Shown: in pieces, positions 23,892 to 35,518 of the stretch
Numbering within the stretch: the stretch's first letter is position 1
Layout: each line of letters opens with the position of its first letter
From: Channallabes apus
Lineage: Eukaryota > Chordata > Actinopteri > Siluriformes > Clariidae
DNA: 64,000 nucleotides
Assembly (NCBI GenBank): GCA_030522415.1
Contig: CM060104.1
Span: 9,311,501-9,375,500, forward strand
Direction: 5' to 3'
Translations under genes and position numbers: made by a program
Notes under the pieces: generated by a model
The model's database searches: none
Told to the model about the DNA's origin: nothing
What the model saw: only the letters and a program-made list of their open reading frames with translations

Positions 23892-24094
23892 TTAGAAAGT
23901 AAAAAAAAGTGTTTTGATGTAATATTTTCTATAATACATTTAGCCAAACTTTGTGCTAATCATCTTCTGATGATGATTTTGCGTGCAGAAAGATTATTCA
24001 CCCATAGAAAACATTTAAGACACTTGCCCCATCACATTCACACCAAGGTCAGACCGTGAAACGCTCAGAGAAATACTGATTTTTTTTTTTTTTT

Positions 24095-24690
24095 TTAAGA
24101 GCTACATGTCAGACCTCACAAGCCTCACCTTGTTTGGCGTACAACATTTCAGCAGAAACATCTCATACCCACTGTCAAACACAGCAGTGGAGAGGTGATG
24201 ATTTAGCCTTTTTTTCAGTTACAGGATTTAGGAACCTTGCAGTCATTGTGCCAACCGCAAACTCTAGACAGCTAAAGCTTGGTCAAAATTTGTTCATGCA
24301 ACAAAACATCGATCCAAAGCACACCAGTATGTCTACATCACAAATAAATGAATTAATGTTTTGGAATGGCCTTGTCAAAGTACAGACCTCAACCCAATTA
24401 AAATGTTGTGGATGGACCATAAGAGACCTGTGCATAAGCAAATCGCCAAAAATTTCAATGAACTGTGTTGTAACAAAAAATGTATCAAACTTTCTCCACA
24501 CTGAGACTGATGAAGTCATATAGGAAATTCTAACTTTAAGTTACTGCTTCTAAAAGTGGATCTACTGTACAAGCTATTATAACATATGAGCACTACAAAG
24601 TATCCCCTATGTTTTTTTTTTCTTTTTGCTTTATTTTTTGTTTCAAATAAATAATGGCATGTTGAAAAAAATAATAGGAAATACATAGAG
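24095..24690 (+). pseudogene. Tc1-like transposase relic, 3' half
   Basis: Decayed catalytic half of a Tc1-like element. Recognisable pieces are the block equivalent to 'FQQKHLIPTVKHSSG' (about 24145-24195), then RQLKLGQNLFMQQNIDPKHTS (about 24258-24330), which keeps the second catalytic Asp region (QQNIDPKHT in place of QQDNDPKHT, so the Asp itself is Asn), then the diverged block after it. The 3' end resembles Tc1 3' sequence ('aggaaattctaactttaagt', then 'tttgtttcaaataaataa'). The N-terminal half is missing, and no terminal repeats or TA flanks were found. Non-functional. Different subfamily from 7822-9223. Confidence 0.75.
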
Positions 24691-24716
24691 ACTCACTTTA
24701 ATCAGATGCTTTTTAA

Positions 24717-24717
24717 A

Positions 24718-24761
<44 letters not shown>
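24717..24761. repeat. (ATT)n microsatellite
   Basis: About 15 ATT units. Confidence 0.97.
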
Positions 24762-24860
24762 GTATTTACACAAAAACACAGAATTTACATGACTGTATAT
24801 ACATGTATACAGTTCCTTGCAGGTTCCTTACAGTTTGATAAGAAAAAATTTTAATGCTCT

Positions 24861-24884
24861 TTCTGTCTGTCTGTCTGTCTGTCT
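24861..24884. repeat. (CTGT)n microsatellite
   Basis: About six CTGT units. Confidence 0.95.
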
Positions 24885-26425
24885 TTATCTAGGTGTGTTT
24901 GTTGTAAGTGATTGAAGATTGGAATAAGGAAGATATGATATCAGATAGGACATCTCAGTGAGCATTTGCAAGAACGAGAATGCATGCACCGCTGGATAGA
25001 GCTTGATTTCCTAAGAGCAGGTGGATTTCTGATGAGCGCTTTTCTAATCCACAGAGTCAATAGACCATGAGACTCAATCTATGAAGGTCACTTAGTTGCA
25101 TACTCAGGCAGTTTATATAAAGTAAGACATTGTTGAATAAGAATGTTGTTGTTTTCTGAAACTGGTATGTACATGCATTTGTGTCAAACTATAAGTAGAC
25201 AAATGAGCTAATTTTAGTCTTTAAGGCAGACCAATTAAATCTGGGGAAAGATGCCCAATTTTTAGATTAACACTTGAGTCTTGTTTGAGCCCATCTCTAA
25301 AGGGCCCATCTTTATTTATTAATTATACTTTGACTGTAAAAAAAAAAATAATAATAATAATTCCACATCGTATTTTATGTGCTTGTTCATCTGCTTGCTG
25401 AAAATGAAAAAGGACAAATATATTTTTGTATTATTTGCCATATTCCCTTGATATTACGCTGGTTATATACAAGTAATTTAATTTTGACCCAAGGATAAAA
25501 CAGATCACAAAAAATAGTCTCATCTCATTTTTATATTGTGATCCTAGATAAACACTGTATGGTACTAACTTAACACTCTGGGATTTAATAAAACAATGTG
25601 AATTTAGCTGTGCCATAACTACTTTGCATGGTGAATCCAACTTGTGAATTCATAAACAACTGTTTACTGACTTCCAAGATACAGGATGTATTCAGTGTTG
25701 CTCATTTTAAATGTTATTTCTGTCTCAGCTGCTCAACATAACCTATACTGTACACAGTAGCATACAGCAGTGAACATAACACAAGGATAAAGCAAAGGCA
25801 AAAGAATTTCATAATTTAGAACACAAGACAAAAATAAACATTTGCTAATATTTGCTAATAGGTAAAGGCTGAGTAAACCTTAACATAGGCTACATTATTG
25901 AATAAAGTATGACATTTTCATGAAAGGCATTTTTATATATAGAATTATTAATGTTTTAGAGATCATTTGTTTCTTCTAAATCACTTGCTTACTAATACAG
26001 TTTTCTTGATTAATTTTGTTTGTTTGTTTGTTTTGCAATCCCCCCATGTTTTGCAATGATGAAATATTAAATACTCACAAAAATGCTCTTTTAAGGGTTG
26101 CGCAGAGAAGTGGACTAAAATACTCTATATATCATGGAACATTTTCTTTTTTTAAAGAATATCCTTTAGTAATAAAGTGCTCTTACCACTTCTTACAATC
26201 CTTTAAAAACAGTGGTTCAGTGGGCTTTTTCTATAATTCTGTAAATTTCCAGGCAGGCAGATCCGTAGACAACTAAGCACTTGATACCCAGACAGGCAGA
26301 TCTGCAGGCAAACACACCTTTGTCACTTGGCAATGCCATCATAGAGCTAATGCAAAATGTAAAAAGAAAAAAAGAGAAGTAAAAAAAAGAAAATTAGAAA
26401 GAAAGAAAAAAAGAATTGTAAAAGA
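24885..26425. other. AT-rich intergenic DNA
   Basis: No gene recognised. 'gatacccagacaggcagatc' at about 26283 echoes 'ggcaggcagatccg' just upstream, a minor local repeat. Confidence 0.45.
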
Positions 26426-26440
26426 TCTAATGTGATTATT

Positions 26441-26782
26441 CATTCATTCATTTTCTATACCGCTTAATCCTGTGTTCAGGGTCGCGGGGGACCTGGAGCC
26501 TATCCCAGGAGACTTCGGGCACTTGGCGGGGTACACCCTGGACAGGGTGCCAATCCATCGCAGGGCACACACACATACACACACTCACACACTACGGGCA
26601 ATTTACTGTAGGAACGCCAATTAGCCTAACCTGCATATCTTTGGACTGTGGGAGGAAACCGGAGTACCCGGAGGAAACCCACCAAGCACGGGGAGAACAT
26701 GCAAACTCCATGCACACAGAGACGGGAATCGAGCCTGGCCGGGGAATCGAACCCAGACCCTGGAGGTGCAAGGCGACGGTGC
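26441..26782 (-). mobile_element. SINE-A, 5'-truncated, with perfect target-site duplication
   Basis: Minus-strand copy with a (GAAT)n tail at 26441-26452 and a complete body. It is truncated within the tRNA-like head (stops at the 'gcaccgtcgcc' block, minus sense). It is bounded by an exact 15-bp duplication, tctaatgtgattatt, at 26426-26440 and 26783-26797. Tail on one side, truncation on the other and a long duplication are the marks of target-primed reverse transcription. Confidence 0.93.
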
Positions 26783-26797
26783 TCTAATGTGATTATT

Positions 26798-28585
26798 AAA
26801 AGCTTAATGTGGTCTTGATTGTGCCATCTGCTGAAATTACCGGAAAGTGCCTTGAGTAGTTTCACAAATGCAAATTCTTAAATCCAAATTCCATATTCAA
26901 ATTATTTTAGCTGTTGAAAAAAGAAACTAATTTGGTTTAACTAAAACCCATTTTTGAGTTAATTCAGGTTTTATTATAAAACTCACACTGCCTTGAACAG
27001 TTGCAATTACAAAGTTTCTGAGTTTTTTTTTTATTATAATAATTTGGAATGACTTGAAAACAGTTACTAAGGAGTTAGTGTGATGTCCAAAATAACATAA
27101 CATTATGGTTTTGTATTGTACACGGGTTTTGGCAGGCCGGTGCTCTCTCATGTTTCCAGGACCGTGGACTGTACAGACCTACTTTCACTGTTGGCTGGTA
27201 ACCAACAGTTATCCTAGCCAGTTAGACCACCAATGACGCAGAATGATACATATAATTAAATATTACTGTGCTGTTTTGCTGTATATGATTACACGTGAAA
27301 TGCATTTCATCCAGTCAAATTACCCAGTCAGAACTAACTGCTGTAAAAACTTGATATAAGATAGAATATTACTGAAGGACTACTGTTAAAATGTTTTAAG
27401 AAATTGAACAGAAACAAATGTGAGAAAAGTGCTTCAAAATTGAAATTAAGTCAAAACTGTTTATATTCTGACATATAAATATATTTAGAATGTAACCAAT
27501 ATTTTTAGTAGGTTATTTTTCTTAATGCTGCCATTTTGTCAAAGATTATGGAATTCTTGTACCTGCTACATGCTTGTAAGCAATAAGCTAACCAAATGTT
27601 GCTAAGAAAACTGAGACTAGTTGAACTGAGGCTACCTGTTCATGACTACCCAAAACAGGGAAATAAAAAAAACAATAATTCTCTACTGAGACTAAGCTAA
27701 TTGTTTTAAATCCAAACTTGTAGTCTGTGAACTCAAAACTCTTCAGGTCCAGTGCCTTCAGTATTCTACACTCTTCACATTTGCCCGCATTGAAGATACA
27801 AATCTACACACTGCACCAAGAATCAACATGCATGCCATTACAGATTTCTGTATGCTTTTATGACCTGTGGTGTTTGGGTGTTAGCCATGTATACTCAAGC
27901 AGGCATAATAAGAACTGTTAGAGTCATGGATGAGTGGGCTGTGGGCATGTAGGGTGCAATGGGAAGCTTAATACATCTGACAGGCCGACATCTCTCTTGG
28001 AGAGGTCAAAGAGCAACCTCCCATAGCCTCCAGCAACAGCAGTCTCCTTTAATGTGGTCATAGTATAATGGACACATTAATTTCCATATTTTTCCATTTT
28101 AACCTGCCTTATGGTCAGAAGGATATAATCCCTCATGCATCAGTGTGCTTGTCTGAAAAATGGTAGGAGCGTGCATTTTTCACAATATTTCACTCACTTA
28201 AATTTTAAACTGCCATATTGCAGTTTTCCATGCTTCATAAAACTTTACTATTGCTTTAAAATGAATAAATTTCAGTTAAAACTTCTATTAATCTAATGAA
28301 GTGAATTAAATTGACAGTTTAATAAATGTCATGACTGTTTACTGATCATGTCAAGAACGCAAACACCTTGGAATGCCAGAAATAGTTGAGATACCATGAA
28401 ATAGGTCTTTAGATACTTACAGTACCTTTAAGTAGAATCACAAGAATGAATGTATGGACAGCAGTTGCAATATATTTCCTTTCTGTTATATGGGGTATAC
28501 TGTTGCAGCACTGCTCTGACTGGACTAATATAATGACTTGCATGTGGTTTCATGCTTCCGCAGTGTCATAAGTTCTGTCATTAGT
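26798..28585. other. AT-rich intergenic DNA
   Basis: Contains repeat R2 copy 2 (27215-27350). Open frames such as 27727-27921 lack known motifs. Confidence 0.45.
27215..27350 (+). repeat. Old dispersed repeat R2, copy 2
   Basis: Diverged relative of 11040-11175. Confidence 0.45.
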
Positions 28586-28595
28586 TTTGTCCAAG

Positions 28596-28778
28596 ATGGC
28601 GCCGGTGAGGTCGGCTGCCGTCACGACTGCTCCGACCACCTTTTCTTTGTTTTTGTTCTTTAAGTTAGTTTTCAGTGTTTTAAAATCAGCAAAATCACCA
28701 CCATTGAGTACATTAGGTATGATAGAGACACTCTTGTTTCTATTGGTATACAATGTACTCACAATTCGACGTTTTTAA
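28596..28778 (+). other. Short upstream ORF in the LINE leader
   Basis: ATGGCGCCG at 28596 opens 60 codons (MAPVRSAAVTTAPTT...), hydrophobic in the middle. It overlaps the main frame (open from 28664) in a different frame. It may be a real leader ORF or chance; LINEs of this group often have one long ORF only. Confidence 0.3.
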
Positions 28779-31618
28779 CTCCGGATCCGAGCTGGCCGAG
28801 TGAGATCCTGAGGGAGAACAATGGACGCGACGCGAAGCGGAGACCTCGAGGGAGACGAGCTGGGGTGAGGAACAGGCTCAGGGCCCGTGCACACCGCACA
28901 CCTCTGCCTAGCATCCTGCTCGCCAACGTCCAGTCACTGGAGAACAAGCTCGATGACCTCAGGGCCAGGATAAAGTTCCAGAGAGACATTCGGGACTGCA
29001 ATCTCCTCTGCTTCACCGAGACATGGCTGAACCCAGCGGTGCCAGACCACGCCATACAGCCAGCCGAGTTCTTCTCGGTTCACCGCATGGACAGGACGCG
29101 GGACTCGGGGAAGTCAAGGGCAGGCGGCGTGTGCTTAATGGTGAACAACAGCTGGTGCAACAGCGCGAGCGTTGTTCCTCTTACACGCTCCTGCACACCA
29201 AACCTGGAACTACTGTCCATCATGTGTCGTCCATTTTATCTTCCACGGGAGTTCACATCGGTCATAATCAGTGGCGTTTACATTCCTCCACAAGCAGACA
29301 CAGACAAGGCCTTATGCGAGCTGCATGAGGCGCTCACACAGCACCAGACACAACACCGGGACGCTGCGCTCATTGTGGCGGGGGATTTTAATAGTGCCAA
29401 CCTCAAACGCGCAGCGCCGAACTTTTATCAGCACATCACCTGCCCCACCAGGGGCGAAAGGACACTGGACCACTGTTATACCACGGTCAAAGACGGTTAC
29501 AAGGCACAATCTCGTCCAGCGTTTGGTAAATCCGACCACGCCGCCATCTTCCTCATGCCAAAATATAAACAAAGGCTGAAACAGGAAGTTCCGGTTCAGA
29601 GGGAGGTCGCGCGCTGGACGGACCAATCGGTGGCCGCGTTACAGGACGCACTCGATGACGCAGACTGGGACATGTTCAGAAACAGCTCCGATGATGACGT
29701 CAGCGTGTTTACGGAAGCGGTTGTGGGATTTATTGAAAAGATGGCAGACGATACGGTAGAGAAAGAGACTATCAGAACGTTTCCCAACCAGAAACCGTGG
29801 GTGGATAAAACCATCCGCGACGCTCTGAGATCTTGCACAGCTGCCTACAACACCGGACTTGCGTCGGGGGACATGGAACCGTACAAGGCTGCATCATACA
29901 ACGTCCGGAAGGTGGTGAAAGAGGCGAAGCAGCGCTACGGGAGAAAACTAGAGTCACAGCTTCAACAGAGTGACTCTAGGAGCCTGTGGCAGGGACTAAG
30001 AACAATAACGGACTATAAAGCACCAGCATCCGGTATGACGAACGCGGACGCGACTCTGGCAGACGAGCTGAACACATTTTATGCTCGCTTCGAGGCTGCA
30101 GCTAAAGACGCTAGCAATGCTAATGCTAACGGCGCTAATGCTAACGGCGCTAACGGCTGCAGACAGGAAGACACAGCCAGCACCGGGAACGCGCTCATCG
30201 TCTCCGAGCACGACGTGAGGAGAGCCTTCAAGAGAGTGAACACCAGGAAAGCAGCAGGACCAGACGGCATCTCAGGTCGTATTCTCAGAGCCTGCGCAGA
30301 CCAGCTAGCACCTGTGTTCACTGAGATATTCAACATCTCTTTATCTTAGTCGGTGATCCCCACATGCTTCAAAGAGTCCATTATTGTTCCTGTTCCAAAG
30401 AAACCACATCCTGCTTCTCTCAATGACTATCGCCCTGTAGCCCTCACCTCAGTAGTGATGAAGTGCTTTGAACGCCTTATCAGAGACTTCATCATTTCTT
30501 CACTACCCGACACACTGGACCCACTACAGTTTGCATACCGTCAGAACCGCTCCACAGACGATGCAATCTCTCATCTCCTCCACACATCACTCACTCACCT
30601 GGACACTAGGAAAGGGAATTATGTTAAAATGCTCTTCATCGACTACAGCTCTGCTTTTAACACAATAATTCCCTCCACACTCACCACCAAGCTGGAGCAC
30701 CTGGGACTGAGCTCATCTATATGTCAGTGGATCTCCAATTTTCTGACTGGCAGACCACAGGCAGTAAGGATGGGCGGACATGTCTCAGCTACACTCACTC
30801 TCAGCACTGGAGCCCCCCAGGGTTGTGTTCTGAGCCCCCTGCTGTACTCTTTGTACACCCACGACTGCGTGGCCACTACCAACTCCACCTCCATCATCAA
30901 GTTTGCTGACGACACCGTCGTGGTCAGACTGATCACCAACAATGATGAGTCGGACTACCTAGAGGAGATTGGAAATCTGGAGAACTGGTGCCAGAGGAAC
31001 AATCTCCTCCTGAACGTCAGTAAGACAAAGGAGCTGATAGTGGACTTTAGTACAAAGCAGGAGAGGAACTACCAGACCCCCGTCATCAACAGGAGCCCAG
31101 TGGAGAGAGTGGACAGCTTCAGATACCTCGGTGTTCACATCACGCAGGACCTGTCATGGTCCTGTCACATCAGCACCGTGGTGAAAAAAGCCCGGCAGCG
31201 TCTCTACCACCTCAGACGCTTGAGAGACTTTAGACTGCCCTCCAAGGTGCTCAGGAACTTCTACTCCTGCACCATAGAGAGCATCCTGATGGGAAACATC
31301 ACGACCTGGTTCGGGAACAGCACCATGCAGGACAGACAAGCTCTACAGAGGGTGGTGCGATCAGCCGAGCGCATCATCCGCACTGAGCTCCCTGACCTAC
31401 ACTCCATCTACAGCAAGCGGTGCTGGACTAAGGCCAGGAAGATCATGAAGGACCTCAGTCACCCCAGTAATGGACTGTTCTCTTTGTTGCAGTCTGGGAA
31501 GAGATTCCGCTCCCTAAAGGCCAACACAGAGAGACTGAGGAGGAGCTTCTTCCCGCAGGCGATAAGGTCTCTCAATCACACAATCACACCTCCACACAGG
31601 ACTAATAACATCTTTTAA
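28664..31618 (+). pseudogene. LINE endonuclease / reverse transcriptase with one nonsense codon
   Basis: Same protein as 13915-16683, almost identical along its length. The frame is open from 28664 (after TAA 28661-28663) with no ATG in the first 67 codons (...YDRDTLVSIGIQCTHNS...), then GTG at 28865 where copy 1 is first comparable. Endonuclease motifs (LLANVQSL, FTETWL, GDFN, SDHAAI) and RT motifs ([28 protein letters not shown]) are all kept. A single TAG at 30347-30349, between linker and RT core, replaces CAG of copy 1 and cuts the protein. The Asn/Ala/Gly linker repeat is five residues shorter than in copy 1. Otherwise no frameshift; the change is recent. Confidence 0.9.
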
Positions 31619-31977
31619 GCTCACAACACTGACTGGACAATCATGGACACATTCATACACACTTGCACTAAATACTCATACATCTGGACAATTGCACATG
31701 TCACCTCCATGCATATTTGCACAACCACCGACACTTTAATCCTATATTTTTGCAATATTTTATTATGCCCTTATGCACAGTTAATTTTACTAGTTAAAAT
31801 TATCTCTTTAGTATTTCCTTTTTATTGATTATTTATTTTACGTACAAGCTTTTATTTTCTTTTTTTTTTTTTTTTTTTTTAAGGTCACTGGCGGTCGTAT
31901 AAAGCATTTCACTGCGTATTATACTGTGTATGATTGTGTATGTGACCAATAAAATTTGAATTTGAATTTGAATTAGT

Positions 31978-34630
31978 GCATGAGAGTCTGTGCAGATTTA
32001 AGAGAAGAGGGCACCAAGCATGGATCTGTATTAACACTATAAATAAAACTTTACTTTTATTGTGCAACCCAGGTAGTTCTTTAAATGAGCATTTCATAAA
32101 GTAATTTTCCATTATTTAATATACATGGACATACAGTATCAGGTTTGATGTACAATATAAAGTATCTGTGTAAAATATCTGGCAAAACTGGGTTAGTTAT
32201 GTAGCAACACTTGGGCTCCGAAGAACCCAGTAACCATATCAGAGCAAATCATTAAAGAATGTAATAAGTATTTAAAATTAAGAATCAAATATATATTATT
32301 GCTAATAAATAAATAAATAGTTTTCATTTCTGTTTTGCATCCGTTCACCAGTTCCTTCATTAAAACAGCAAAAGGTATTTGCATCGTTTCTGCCGTTGCC
32401 TTATGATAGCCACTAGGTCAGATATGGTTTGTAAGCCCATAAATCTTGGAGCTAAATCATAGCGTAGGGAAATCAGTGAGAAATTAAACAATAATTTCCA
32501 TGTTGTAAAAACAGCAACAAATTCTGTAAACCTCAAATGGGAAATTAAAGTATGAATAAACTAATTCAATATTAGTTTAAAAATAGTTCCTAGTTAATAA
32601 TGTAGTTGCACGTCAAACCTCTTGTGAAATTGTAACGTGGGCAGAGACACACGAAATAATAACTCATTAACATTGTAGTTTCCAATTGGATTACACTAGC
32701 TTCTAAATTAAACAAGTGCCTGGGTATATACTTTGTCATCTACAGTAGCCCTCTATTTGGAAAGCTAACACATTTCTTTAAATGCTAAATCAACAAACCC
32801 TTGTCATATTGAAATCTTTATTAGAAATGGGTTGCCAAGTTTGTTTTATAGCTTAGGTTCAGTCTGCTCCTGGTGTAATATATAAATAAATAAATAAAAC
32901 CCCTAATAGAATATTTAGGAGTGTATTATTCCGCAGCGATTTGCTAATTAGTATAATGTTTAATTTATTAATAAGCATCATGCTGCATCTTTTAATGGTT
33001 TATAATTAGATTTAATGTTGTGGAACGTCTGCTAGACAAGCTATAGCAACGATAAAGCGCTGTTCCCTCACCAATGTCCTATTTTCTCTTTCAAAGAGCT
33101 CAGATTCTCACCAGAAAACTGGAAAGCATAACCCTCTGTCCTGAACATATTTCCATTTGAAAAGCTCTTTGACTCTTAAAAAGCACTGACATCTGAGACT
33201 TTCATAAATATTAAATACTGTAAATGTCTATAAGAAATACTTCACCACAATTACATGGTTTTCTGTGGCAAACAACAATTTTTTCACAATTTATTTATTA
33301 ATCTTAGATTATGTGAAGTGACTGCCCTACAAGTCTCTGTGTATGAGCTGTAGAAACAACAATGTATTAGAACAAGAGCATTTACTGTACATAAAATTAA
33401 CACTGTCTGAGTCTTCTGTTATACAAAATAAGAAACCTTTTAACCAATCAGATTCAAAACTTTTATTATTCATAATGAAAAATAATGCATTATTTAGGTA
33501 AAAAAGTTAATATACTACATTTTCTACATTAAAGAGACAAATTTTTAAGGTGTACAGTAGTACAGTGCCTAGTAAATGTTGTGTAGTTCATGGAAAAATC
33601 CAAGGTTCAGTTATGCACCTTACATGGAATGTTCTTTGAAAACCCTATGTCGTGGCCTGAGAGTGCTAAAAGACTGCTGGCTTCTACTAAAGAAAGTATT
33701 AAATGCACTCTTATTCTCTCTACTGTTTCTGTTCTCTCTATCGCTAGGCCAGAGATCACACTGAATGAGGTATTACAACCTAAACTGTTTTGTCATTTCA
33801 TCCTCACTCATCAGGAGCAGGGTTGTGCTCCTGAGCCAGGTCACTGAGTCTTGATTTCCGTTGAGTCAGGATACACACAATGTGCTGATAATGCACAAAA
33901 AATCCTCTGTTTGCTCTGAACTGCTGGCATATAAAGGCACATACTGTACTGTATATGGTTCAGGTGCACTGATTATTACTTGATATTCAAACAACTATCA
34001 GGTGCAACATTTTGTCATCCACTGTGAACTCTGGAGCAATTAAAAAAACAATGCAGAAAAAAATCTTAATGATACAGTACAGGTTTATGACCTATTTTAG
34101 CACATGTTTTTGAAATATAAATAATGTACCAGTTTAATTTTAGATAATAAACTTAATAGTCTATACTAACAAGACAGCATTTAATGGTTATGACTTGGCA
34201 AAATATAATATGCATAACAGACTATTAAAATAAATAAAAAATGTATCTGCACACTTGAGAATATTTTAATATTTATTTGAAAAATAAAACAACACATAGT
34301 AAAAATAAAAATTAAACATTATAATTAAAAATGTTTTCTTGAAGAACCGGAGAAACCACTTTCTTAATAAAAATAATTCTTATAAGAACTTTTATAATTT
34401 ATAGAATGTTTTAGAACAAATTCAGATAGAAATTACACTCAATATGAAAGTCTTTTGCTACTTTTGACTATATATAATGTTGCACACATGTAATTATAAC
34501 ATTGTAAATATAAAAAAACCTAAGTTAAAGTTAGTACCCCTTGTTTTAATTCTGTGTTTTTGTGTAGAAACATAAAGTAATAAAAAAAAATAGTCATATC
34601 ATAGCATGTTTTGTACTAGGCAAATGCAGC
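31978..34630. other. AT-rich intergenic DNA
   Basis: No gene recognised; the frame at 33590-33847 has no known domain. The part 32925-33060 is unique-looking and dense in TAATTA-type sites (ctaattag, aatttattaataag, ataattaga); it may be an enhancer-like conserved element. Confidence 0.4.
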
Positions 34631-34666
34631 TTACATTTACATTTAGGCATTTGGCAGACTTACAAA
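34631..34666 (-). repeat. SINE-B tail fragment
   Basis: 'acatttaggcatttggcaga' in minus sense matches the 3' tail of SINE-B (ctgccaaatgcctaaatgt). Only the last part is present. Confidence 0.55.
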
Positions 34667-34896
34667 AAGTGCTTTAAAGTTAACTGGATACTGGATACAT
34701 ACTTACACTGGCTTCAAACAAATAACATTAACTTTTTCACCATGCAATTATTTATTTAACAAAAATTATGCCAAAAAAAGAAGGGAAAAGAACTAGTAAG
34801 TACCCCCTAACTGCTTCATCAGAATTTAAACGGGTAAGTTGCAGTCATCGAGTTGACAATTAATTCCTCTGTATAGTAAAGTATTCTAGAGGCAAA

Positions 34897-35506
34897 TGTG
34901 AAGGCATCTCAACAGCACAATGATTGCGACCACACCAATAACCCTACGTCAGAATGGCTGAAAAATAAAAGAATCACCAGTTTCTCATCTGGCGCTGATT
35001 TCTTCTGGCTTATAAGGAAGCGCTGTCTCGTCGCTGGATTATTGTGTGTAGTTTCGCCACAGTTTTCTCGCGTTTCTTTTCACGGTTTTTCACGTTGCTG
35101 ATTTCGCTGTGTTTCTCGTTTTTGTGTTTCTGTGTTCCTCGCCTCATCGCCCCTCGATTTGTCATCACGATTGGATTTAACGGCTTTGAACTTTCACTTT
35201 TGTTTCTCTACCACGGCTCTGCTTCGCGTTTGTTTTGGCTAGACGCCCTCGTGGACTGATTACACGGCTTTGAACGCTCGCTCTCACTTGGTCGACTACG
35301 GCTCAGTTTCACTTTTTGGCACGACGACATTGCGGACGGACTTCACGGCTCTGATCTAGCACTTCCGCCTTCACGACCACGGCTCTATCTCACGTCCTGG
35401 CGCCGAAGCGACGCTACGGATCTCACATCACTGGGAGGCTCATGACCCGCACCTCCACTTGCACCTGGGTCCATCTTCACAGCCCCCGATCCGCGCGCAC
35501 GCGACA
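34897..35506 (+). mobile_element. 5' LTR of a second gypsy element (Tf1/sushi type)
   Basis: Runs from TGTGAAGGCATC (34897) to GCACGCGACA (35506), with TG...CA ends. TATA-like box tataag at 35011 and a presumed transcript start about 22 bases on. The Gag ATG is 20 bases past the end. A matching 3' LTR was not found, so the element is truncated. The LTR sequence differs from that at 1147-1782. Confidence 0.75.
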
Positions 35507-35507
35507 G

Positions 35508-35518
35508 AATAATCCAGC
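35508..35518 (+). other. Self-complementary primer-binding site
   Basis: aataatccagc is an exact reverse complement of gctggattatt at 35033-35043, near the expected transcript start in the LTR. This is the second such pair in the window, as expected for self-primed gypsy elements. Confidence 0.75.

Larger units (their letters stand above)
28586..31971 (+). mobile_element. LINE copy 2 (APE-type, CR1/L2 group), near full length
   Basis: Plus-strand copy of the same LINE as 13559-16804, with a longer 5' end. It begins near 'tttgtccaagatggcgcc' (28586), a CpG-rich leader resembling LINE 5' regions, and ends with AATAAA and a (TTTGAA)n tail at 31952-31971. Its 3' untranslated region has a T-run (31859-31881) where copy 1 has a short A-run on the other strand. 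A possible 6-bp duplication attagt lies at 28580-28585 and 31972-31977. Confidence 0.88.
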
